Shown in pieces: positions 6,982-12,118 of a DNA stretch of 12,118 nucleotides (position 1 is the first letter of the stretch; every line of letters begins with the position of its first letter). The DNA is taken from positions 1 to 12,118 of the forward strand of contig JACRHQ010000101.1 of NCBI GenBank assembly GCA_016217585.1. Direction: 5' to 3'. Below the pieces are notes generated by a model. The model saw nothing but the letters and a program-made list of their open reading frames with translations. It was not told the origin of the DNA and searched no databases. This DNA is from Candidatus Omnitrophota bacterium (GTDB lineage: Bacteria; Omnitrophota; Gorgyraeia; Zapsychrales; Zapsychraceae). The position numbers and the translations under genes were made by a program.

Positions 6982-7842
6982 CTAGGCCCTGGGATGGGCC
7001 TGGTCATACACTTTTTTCAAGCGGTCGGTCGTGACATGCGTGTAAATCTGGGTTGTTGAGAGGTTGACGTGCCCCAGCAGTTCCTGGACGGAACGCAGGT
7101 CCGCCCCGCGGTTTAACAGGTGCGTGGCAAAGGTGTGCCGCAAAACATGCGGGGAGATATCCTGTGTCGAACTCACCAGCCTGATGTATTTATGAACGAT
7201 TGTGCCTACGCTGCGCGAAGATAACCGTGTTCCGTTTTTGTTAAGGAAAAGCGCGCGGGAATCTTTTTTCCGGTTATCCAGATAATCCTTGATCGCCTCG
7301 ACCGCCTTGCTCCCGAGGGGAACCAGCCGTTCTTTCTTTCCTTTGCCGGCCACCTTGGCGATATTGCCGATCAGGTCGACCTGGTCGACATCAAGCCCGA
7401 CGAGTTCGCTGACGCGGATCCCGGCGCTGTAAAGCGTTTCCAGGATCGCCCGGTCGCGCTTGCCCATGACCTTGTCACCCGGAGGGGTTTCCAGGAACCT
7501 GGTCACTTCTTCTTCCGTCAAAAATTTAGGCAGACGTTTTTCGCGCCTGGGGGACATCAAAAGGACCGCCGGGTTGTTGCGGATGTGCCCCTCCCTGTGG
7601 AGAAATCTGAAAAAACTGCGCAAGGCGGAGAGTTTGCGTGTCAGCGTCCTGGGCAGGTATTGTTTGGCCCGGATATGCGCGAGGAAACGGCGCAGGAACA
7701 AATAATCGATTTTCTCAAGCGGGGTCGAGGCGGCGAACCGGGCGAACTCGCGCAGGTCAAGCCCGTAATTGATGACGGTATGTCCGGAATAATTCTTCTC
7801 AACTTCGAGGTAAGTAAGGAATTTGTCGATATAACGGTCCAT
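6982..7842 (-). CDS. xerC: Site-specific tyrosine recombinase, XerC/XerD family
   Basis: Xer recombinases resolve chromosome dimers at dif with FtsK. This 286-residue protein has the standard length and two-domain layout: an N-terminal SAM-like core-binding domain (~1-88) and a C-terminal catalytic domain (~104-280). The catalytic set is complete: Arg143 in GIRVSEL, Lys167 in the AGKGKKE hairpin, His232 and Arg235 in HVLRH, His258 in LLGH, and nucleophile Tyr267 in QIYTHVT. The HTFATHLLNRGADLRSVQ segment (236-253) is typical of Xer rather than phage integrases. Placement downstream of dprA and topA matches the dprA-topA-xerC order known in Firmicutes, which favours XerC; XerD cannot be excluded. 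No phage genes or att-like repeats are nearby, so a housekeeping role is most likely. The ATG at 7842 follows a 57-bp gap and has no clear Shine-Dalgarno sequence. Confidence 0.9.
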   Translation of the reverse strand: MDRYIDKFLTYLEVEKNYSGHTVINYGLDLREFARFAASTPLEKIDYLFLRRFLAHIRAKQYLPRTLTRKLSALRSFFRFLHREGHIRNNPAVLLMSPRREKRLPKFLTEEEVTRFLETPPGDKVMGKRDRAILETLYSAGIRVSELVGLDVDQVDLIGNIAKVAGKGKKERLVPLGSKAVEAIKDYLDNRKKDSRALFLNKNGTRLSSRSVGTIVHKYIRLVSSTQDISPHVLRHTFATHLLNRGADLRSVQELLGHVNLSTTQIYTHVTTDRLKKVYDQAHPRA

Positions 7843-7899
7843 TATCAGACGTAACCGTAACCCAATGACGAAACGGGCTTCGTGGCCCTCACCGTTACC

Positions 7900-9894
7900 T
7901 TAACCAAGATTGCTGGAGTTTTCCCTGGAAAGATTATCCGTCTGTTCTCCCGGAAGTTCTTTGCTGACATACGTGCACTTGGGATAATGACTGCAGCCGT
8001 AAAAAGCGCCGCGCCTGGACTGGCGTTTGATGAGCTCCCCGCCGCAATCTTTCTCGGGACATTTGATACCGGTGGTGAACGGTTGCGCGAATTTACATTC
8101 CGGGAATCCCGAACAGCTCAAAAACTTCCCCCGGCGGCCCCATTTGACCACCATCTGTTTGCCGCATTGAGGACAGTACTTGTCGACAAATTCATGCTGC
8201 TTGATGATATTACTCTCGGCAAACGCCAGTTCTTCCTGGAACGGCTGATAAAATTCCGCCAGAAGCTGTGGATACTGGAGCTTCCCTTCTTCGACCAGGT
8301 CCAGGTTTTCTTCCATATGGGCGGTAAACCCGACATCCATGATCCGGGCGAAATACTCGACCAGGAGATCGCAGATCGCGATGCCGAGCTCCGTCGGGCT
8401 TAGATAGCCTCGTTCCCGGACAACATAATTACGGTAAACCAGAGTTTCGAGGATCGAGGCATACGTGCTTGGCCGGCCTATACCGTCTTCTTCCAGGGCC
8501 TTGACCAGGCTCGCGTCCGAAAAACGCGGCGGCGGCTTGGTGAAATGCTGGGTCGGGTGGACCTCGATCAACTTCAAAACATCACCTTCCGCGTAATGCG
8601 AAAAATCGATTTTTGTTTCCTCTTCCTGCTCATCCCGGATCAAGGCGAGGAACCCGTCAAAAAGAAGCGTTGACCCCGCGGCGTTCCATTGGTACTTGCC
8701 GGATTGGACCTCAACGCGCTTTTGCTCGTAAACCGCCGCGGTCATCTGCGCGCTGACATATCGCCGCCAAATCAATTCGTAGAGTTTGTACTGGTCCGGA
8801 TCCAGGAATGGCCGGACATCTTCGGGTTTGCGCAAAACATCCGTCGGGCGTATGGCTTCGTGGGCTTCCTGGGCGGATTTCTTTGACTTATACTTGTTAG
8901 GTTCATCGGGCAGATATTTATTGCCATAGCCGGTCTTGATAAAACCCCTCAACCTGGCCAAGGCGTCCGCGGAAATGTTCACCGAATCGGTACGCATGTA
9001 AGTGACAAGACCCAAAACTTCGCCATTGCCCAGTTCAATGCCTTCATAGAGCTGTTGGGCGATGAGCATCGTCCGGTTGGCGTTAAAGCGTAACTTGTTG
9101 AACGCCTCCTGCTGCAATGTGCTGGTGATAAGCGGCGGCCCGGGCCGGCGCTGGACTTCCCGTTTTGAAATGGCGGAGACCACAAATTTTTCATTTTTAA
9201 TCTCTCCGAGGATCTTGTCCGTTTGCGCCTTGTCCGCCAATTCGACCTTTTCACCGTTCATCTTCTCAAGCGAGGCGTTGAGCAAATCGCCGTAACCTTG
9301 CTTCTGAAGGTCGACGCTGATCTGCCAATATTCCCGGGGAACAAAGCTTTTGATCTCCCGCTCCCGGTCAACAATGATCCGCAACGCCACCGACTGGACA
9401 CGCCCGGCACTCATCCGGGACCCAACCTTCTTCCAAAGCAAGGGGCTGATCTTGTAACCGACGATGCGGTCAAGGATACGGCGGGCGACTTGCGCGTCGA
9501 TCTTCTTGCGGTCGAATTCACGGGGATGCCTGAAGGCCTCCAGGACCGCTTCTTTCGTGATCTCCTGGAACGTAACACGATAAACTTTTTTGCCGTCGCC
9601 GATATGTTCGATGAGATTCCAGCCGATGGCCTCCCCCTCACGGTCCGGGTCAGTCGCGAAGTAGATTTCTTTGGCGCTTTTAACGTCTTTTTTGAGTTTT
9701 GTCAGCAGCCTGGATTTATCCCGCAAGACGATGAATTTGGGCTTGAAATTATCTTCAATTTCAACGCCAAGGGTGGATTTAGGCAAGTCGATCAGATGCC
9801 CCATGGAGGAGAGCACCTTGAACTTTTCCCCCAAGAACTTGTTAATGGTCTTGACCTTCGCCGGAGATTCAACGATAACGACTGCTTTAGTCAT
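7900..9894 (-). CDS. topA: DNA topoisomerase I (type IA)
   Basis: The enzyme relaxes negative supercoils by cutting and passing single strands. The 664-residue protein starts with the Toprim domain: VVIVESPAKVKTI (5-17, catalytic Glu9) and the DPDREGE acidic motif (82-88). GSRMSAGRVQSVALR (158-172) and the active-site Tyr299 in LVTYMRTDS (296-304) follow. EDGIGRPSTYASI (469-481) is also family-typical. The C-terminus carries two four-Cys zinc ribbons: C574, C577, C594, C600 and C612, C617, C634, C640. E. coli TopA (865 residues) has more C-terminal zinc and ribbon repeats; this shorter form is common in other phyla. The last ~20 residues are polar and likely disordered. Translation starts at ATG 9894, with GAGGG (9903-9899) four bases upstream, only 10 bp after the dprA stop. 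Assignment is firm. Confidence 0.97.
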   Translation of the reverse strand: MTKAVVIVESPAKVKTINKFLGEKFKVLSSMGHLIDLPKSTLGVEIEDNFKPKFIVLRDKSRLLTKLKKDVKSAKEIYFATDPDREGEAIGWNLIEHIGDGKKVYRVTFQEITKEAVLEAFRHPREFDRKKIDAQVARRILDRIVGYKISPLLWKKVGSRMSAGRVQSVALRIIVDREREIKSFVPREYWQISVDLQKQGYGDLLNASLEKMNGEKVELADKAQTDKILGEIKNEKFVVSAISKREVQRRPGPPLITSTLQQEAFNKLRFNANRTMLIAQQLYEGIELGNGEVLGLVTYMRTDSVNISADALARLRGFIKTGYGNKYLPDEPNKYKSKKSAQEAHEAIRPTDVLRKPEDVRPFLDPDQYKLYELIWRRYVSAQMTAAVYEQKRVEVQSGKYQWNAAGSTLLFDGFLALIRDEQEEETKIDFSHYAEGDVLKLIEVHPTQHFTKPPPRFSDASLVKALEEDGIGRPSTYASILETLVYRNYVVRERGYLSPTELGIAICDLLVEYFARIMDVGFTAHMEENLDLVEEGKLQYPQLLAEFYQPFQEELAFAESNIIKQHEFVDKYCPQCGKQMVVKWGRRGKFLSCSGFPECKFAQPFTTGIKCPEKDCGGELIKRQSRRGAFYGCSHYPKCTYVSKELPGEQTDNLSRENSSNLG

Positions 9895-9898
9895 AGAT

Positions 9899-9903
9899 CC
9901 CTC
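9899..9903 (-). promoter_or_regulatory. Ribosome-binding site of topA
   Basis: GAGGG is 4 bases upstream of the ATG at 9894, inside the 10-bp gap after dprA. It supports the start that gives the canonical MTKAVVIVESPAK terminus. Confidence 0.7.
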
Positions 9904-9904
9904 G

Positions 9905-11017
9905 TCACCTCACGAATAATTTGCCGGGTAATTGTTTAATAAGATGTTTTAACTCCAGCCGGGACAACGCCACCGTCATGCGCAGGACGTCCGTCCCGCA
10001 GCGGTCAGCCAGATCATCGATATGGACCGGCCGGTCGCTGATGGAATCATAAATCAGCCGTTCTGATTGCGTCAGCGCCGCCAGGCCCTTGTCATCGACC
10101 GCAAGCGCGTCTTTGTCTTTGCGCGGTTCGCCCGTGACAGCCCGCAGGTGAGGGCTCAGGTCTTCGAGGATATCTTCCACGGAAGTGACCAATTTCGCCC
10201 CCTGCTTGATAAGGTTATGGACCCCCTGGGAAGTCATACTGTTGACGTTTCCCGGCACCGCGTAGACCTCCCGTCCCTGTTCCAGTGCAAAGTCAGCGGT
10301 GATGAGGGCCCCGCTTTTCTGCGCGGCCTCAACAACAATGACGCCGAGCGACAGCCCGCTGATAATGCGGTTGCGCCGGGGGAAATTATGCGCGATGGGA
10401 GGCATGGTCATGGGGAATTCCGAGATGACGGCTCCGCCGGCGGCTATTTCCGTGAAGAGTTTTTCATTCTCCGGCGGATAAATCGTGTTCAACCCGCAGC
10501 CGAGGACTGCCACCGTAGCCCCGCCGGCACGCAAGGCGCCCCGGTGGGCGGCCGCGTCGATCCCTTTGGCCATGCCCGAAACGACGGTAATTCCAAGTTC
10601 CGCCAGGCGCCCGGCGAATTGCTCGGCCACCGCCATCCCGTACAAACTGGCCCGGCGTGAACCGACAACGGCAATCGCCGGCGCTAATTCGACGGACAGT
10701 TGGCCGCGGACATAGACGACGACCGGCGCGTCGGCAATATCGCGCAATCGGGAAGGGTAGTCCTTGTCCTGAAATGTCAGGACACGGGCATGCTGGCGGG
10801 CGACAAGCGATCTCTCGGAACTCAAAAATTCATCTTTGGGGAACTGAACGATCGCCGCGGCAAGCATGGAAGATACGGCCTGATCGGCAGTCAGCTGTTC
10901 TTCGGTCAACGACAAAACTTTCAAAGCGCCGCCGTAATATTCCAGAAGCTTGCGGATGGTCGAATTGCCGATCCCGGCGACGGCATTCAGAATTAATAAA
11001 GCGTCCAGTTCATTCAT
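9905..11017 (-). CDS. dprA: DNA-processing protein DprA (Smf), RecA loader in natural transformation
   Basis: DprA binds incoming single-stranded DNA and loads RecA. It is also widespread in bacteria not known to be competent. The 370-residue protein has three parts: an N-terminal helix-hairpin-helix/SAM-like region (~1-60, with AVAGIGNSTIRKLL), the Rossmann-like DprA core (~75-288), and a C-terminal winged-helix (DML1-like) domain (~310-368). Core motifs are AIAVVGSRRASLYG (114-127), VVSGMAKGIDAAAHRGAL (145-162), VLGCGLNTIYPPEN (171-184), FPRRNRIISGLS (212-223), EAAQKSGALITADFALEQGR (230-249) and VPGNVNSMTSQG (254-265). The start ATG (11017) overlaps the end of aroK by 8 bp (ATGAATGA), indicating coupling. 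With topA and xer downstream it forms a dprA-topA-xer string. A prepilin peptidase gene just upstream is compatible with type IV pilus-based DNA uptake, but that link is inference. Confidence 0.96.
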   Translation of the reverse strand: MNELDALLILNAVAGIGNSTIRKLLEYYGGALKVLSLTEEQLTADQAVSSMLAAAIVQFPKDEFLSSERSLVARQHARVLTFQDKDYPSRLRDIADAPVVVYVRGQLSVELAPAIAVVGSRRASLYGMAVAEQFAGRLAELGITVVSGMAKGIDAAAHRGALRAGGATVAVLGCGLNTIYPPENEKLFTEIAAGGAVISEFPMTMPPIAHNFPRRNRIISGLSLGVIVVEAAQKSGALITADFALEQGREVYAVPGNVNSMTSQGVHNLIKQGAKLVTSVEDILEDLSPHLRAVTGEPRKDKDALAVDDKGLAALTQSERLIYDSISDRPVHIDDLADRCGTDVLRMTVALSRLELKHLIKQLPGKLFVR

Positions 11018-11522
11018 CGGCTAGTAGACGAATAATCTCCTCACAGATTTGTCGCACACTTTTTTTATCTGTTGCGACCGTATAATCGGCCAGGGCGTAA
11101 AAAGGTTTACGCTGATCCATCAGTTGACGGATCCTCGCTTGCGGATCGGCCGTTTTTAATAACGGCCTGTCCTCTTTGTCTTTAACGCGCTGGTAAACGG
11201 TTTCGGGGGAGGCAGCTAAAAAGACGATGACGCCTTTTTTTCGCAGTTCTTTGATATTTCGCGGATCCAGGACAACACCGCCGCCGCAGTCGATAACAAC
11301 CGATTCTTTTCCGGCAACTTCCCGTACCGCCCGGGTTTCCTGTTCCCGGAAATACGGTTCGCCGGATTCCTCAAAGATCCGGGGGATCGACCGGCCTTCG
11401 CGCCGCTCGATCCACTCATCCGTTGAAATTGCTTCACGTTTTAAGATAACAGCTAACTTCTTGGATACCACAGACTTACCAGAGCCCATGAACCCGATGA
11501 GCGCGATATTCTTTTGGGACAT
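11010..11522 (-). CDS. aroK: Shikimate kinase
   Basis: AroK phosphorylates shikimate at the 3-OH with ATP in the chorismate pathway, in the cytosol. With the start at ATG 11522 the protein has 170 residues (E. coli AroK 173). It begins MSQKNIALIGFMGSGKS, placing the P-loop at residues 10-17 as in the family. Other landmarks are STDEWIE (33-39, substrate-binding Asp35), EPYFREQETRAV (56-66, Arg59), IDCGGGVV (77-84) and the lid DRPLL (118-122). A longer in-frame reading from ATG 11573 would add 17 residues with no family similarity and would begin upstream of the promoter described separately, so it is rejected. No Shine-Dalgarno sequence precedes ATG 11522, while a strong -10 box ends six bases upstream, so the mRNA may be leaderless. 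The gene overlaps dprA by 8 bp and heads the co-directional run. Confidence 0.95.
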   Translation of the reverse strand: MSQKNIALIGFMGSGKSVVSKKLAVILKREAISTDEWIERREGRSIPRIFEESGEPYFREQETRAVREVAGKESVVIDCGGGVVLDPRNIKELRKKGVIVFLAASPETVYQRVKDKEDRPLLKTADPQARIRQLMDQRKPFYALADYTVATDKKSVRQICEEIIRLLADE

Positions 11523-11528
11523 GGGGGA

Positions 11529-11557
11529 ATTGTAACATGCGCCCCCACCCGTGTCAA
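11529..11557 (-). promoter_or_regulatory. Near-consensus sigma-70 promoter driving aroK and downstream genes, predicted leaderless
   Basis: On the minus strand the -35 box TTGACA (11557-11552) is a perfect match. A 17-bp spacer follows, then the -10 box TACAAT (11534-11529, 5 of 6), preceded by TGT, an extended -10 TGn. Six bases (TCCCCC) separate the -10 box from ATG at 11522, so the expected +1 is the A of the aroK start codon or within a base or two of it. The lack of any ribosome-binding site upstream of aroK agrees with a leaderless transcript. The spacer is unusually G-rich. Confidence 0.8.
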
Positions 11558-11578
11558 CCCTTCGACCATACATCTAAA

Positions 11579-11677
11579 ATAATTGAGGCGCGCTCAGGGT
11601 TGACTCTGAGGGTGCCTTAACCTCTGGAAAACCAAATAGTTAGGCACCCGAAGGAGTCCATTTAGGAGTCAATTAAT
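11579..11677. repeat. Imperfect palindromic intergenic element (~99 bp), possible MITE/REP-like repeat or large RNA hairpin
   Basis: The two arms, each read inward, share ATAATTGA/ATTAATTGA, then TTGACTC, then GGGTGCC(T)TAAC. Plus-strand positions: ATAATTGA 11579-11586 with TCAATTAAT 11669-11677; TTGACTC 11600-11606 with GAGTCAA 11666-11672; GGGTGCCTTAAC 11610-11621 with GTTAGGCACCC 11639-11649 (one bulged base), around a 17-base loop. The left arm also holds a small CTCAG/CTGAG hairpin (11593-11597 and 11606-11610). The right arm holds a direct repeat of GGAGTC at 12-bp spacing (11653-11658 and 11665-11670). The right end runs into the stop codon of the prepilin peptidase gene. No proper T-tract follows on either strand, so a simple intrinsic terminator is not supported. 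It could be a mobile repeat, a 3'-end stabilising structure or a Rho-independent-like stop of unusual form. Confidence 0.65.
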
Positions 11678-12118
11678 ACAACCCGTATCCGTGCATCATC
11701 CATGCTATCAGGGCCTCCCCTTTAAAAAGGCTGATCAAGGCGCCGGCCACCAGAAACGGCCCATAGGCGATGGCTGTTTTCTTTGTGCGCAGCATTTCTA
11801 AAATCCCGTAAACGGCCCCAAAAAACGGGGCCAGAAAAAACGTAAGAATGGCCAGCTTCCAGCCCAGAAACGCGCCCACCATGGCCATAAGCTTCACGTC
11901 CCCGCCGCCCATCGATTCCTTCTTGAACAAAAAATCCCCCAGAATACCCATCGCGTAAATTGCCCCCCCTCCGACCAAAACACCGAATAAAGACCAGCCC
12001 AGAGATTTTAAATGGGCCAAGATCACGGACCCGGTACCGGCACTTATTCCATGCAATCCGGGAATGATCGCGCTGAAGAACAACCCCGCCACCATGCCGC
12101 CGACGCTGATCTCATCGG
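11673..12118 (-). CDS. pilD: Type IV prepilin peptidase (leader peptidase/N-methyltransferase), C-terminal part (cut by right edge)
   Basis: The frame is open to the window edge; about 148 residues are visible, beginning with DEISVGGMVAGL, which follows the (L/I)PD motif of the family. The second catalytic aspartate is visible in the GGGDVKLMAMVGAFLGW segment. The first lies upstream, outside the window. At least three or four hydrophobic membrane segments can be seen around residues that read GLFFSAIIPGLHG, SLFGVLVGGGAIYAMGIL, AILTFFLAPFFGAVYGIL and GPFLVAGALISLF. The family cleaves, and often N-methylates, type IV pilins and type II secretion pseudopilins at the inner membrane. An apparent start at 12095 is internal, not the true one. 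The gene ends with TAA at 11675-11673, abutting the palindromic element. Its substrates are not visible here. The neighbouring dprA makes a pilus/DNA-uptake role plausible but unproven. Confidence 0.92.
   Translation of the reverse strand, partial: DEISVGGMVAGLFFSAIIPGLHGISAGTGSVILAHLKSLGWSLFGVLVGGGAIYAMGILGDFLFKKESMGGGDVKLMAMVGAFLGWKLAILTFFLAPFFGAVYGILEMLRTKKTAIAYGPFLVAGALISLFKGEALIAWMMHGYGLY

Noticed and set aside
6982..7842. Tyrosine recombinase as a phage or integron integrase marking a mobile element
   Set aside because: Length and motifs are those of housekeeping Xer proteins, it sits in a dprA-topA-xer context, and no att-like repeats, tRNA or phage genes are nearby.
7838..7850. GATAAT, resembling a -10 box, overlapping the Xer start codon
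   Set aside because: It overlaps the ATG itself, so it could not give an mRNA containing that start, and no -35 box lies at proper spacing.
9223..9939. Plus-strand open frame of 238 codons opposite topA
   Set aside because: It lies entirely antisense to the conserved Toprim and active-site region of topA. No ribosome-binding site or family motif was seen.
11523..11573. Upstream in-frame ATG (11573) for aroK adding 17 residues
   Set aside because: The added residues do not match the family, and the promoter's -35 and -10 boxes fall within this stretch. The P-loop sits at the usual position from ATG 11522.
11579..11660. Intrinsic terminator after the prepilin peptidase gene
   Set aside because: The strong GGGTGCC/GGCACCC stem is not followed by a T-tract in the minus-strand direction; only an imperfect TTATTTT occurs about 30 bases later.

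Overview
All nine protein-coding genes in this window lie on the minus strand, so transcription runs from high to low coordinates. The products point to a Gram-negative (diderm) bacterium that makes lipid A and an inner core: Kdo transferase, lipid A 4'-kinase, a late acyltransferase and a heptosyltransferase-type GT9. GC content is moderate to high. The two large fusion proteins and the lipid A genes next to a dprA-topA-xer string suggest an uncultured diderm lineage, for instance in or near the PVC group or Omnitrophota. That placement is inference from gene content and style only; no rRNA or other phylogenetic marker is present.

Reading along the direction of transcription: (1) 12118-11673 is the C-terminal part of a type IV prepilin peptidase, cut by the window edge. 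(2) 11672-11523 is the only sizeable non-coding stretch (150 bp). It holds a roughly 99-bp imperfect palindromic element, then a near-consensus sigma-70 promoter whose predicted +1 falls on the first base of the next start codon. (3) 11522-6982 is a core-metabolism and DNA block: aroK (shikimate kinase), dprA (transformation and RecA loading), topA (topoisomerase I) and a Xer-type tyrosine recombinase. (4) 6969 to the left edge is an LPS block: waaA, lpxK, a fused LpxL acyltransferase-ELM1 protein, a fused GT4-GT9 glycosyltransferase, and the N-terminal part of another GT4.

Gaps between consecutive genes from aroK to the left edge are at most 57 bp. Several junctions overlap (ATGA or ATGAATGA type), which fits one long polycistron or a few nested transcripts starting at the aroK promoter. 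The LPS genes follow the order of the pathway. WaaA adds Kdo to lipid IVA, LpxK makes lipid IVA by 4'-phosphorylation, the LpxL domain adds secondary acyl chains, and the GT4/GT9 enzymes would extend the core. DprA together with a prepilin peptidase hints at type IV pilus-linked DNA uptake, though no other competence gene is visible.

The most notable points are the LpxL-ELM1 fusion, the GT4-GT9 fusion with a credible internal start for the GT9 half, the predicted leaderless aroK mRNA, the palindromic intergenic element, and an A7 slippery-type heptamer at the GT9/GT4 junction. I see no CRISPR array, tRNA, rRNA, insertion sequence or phage genes.
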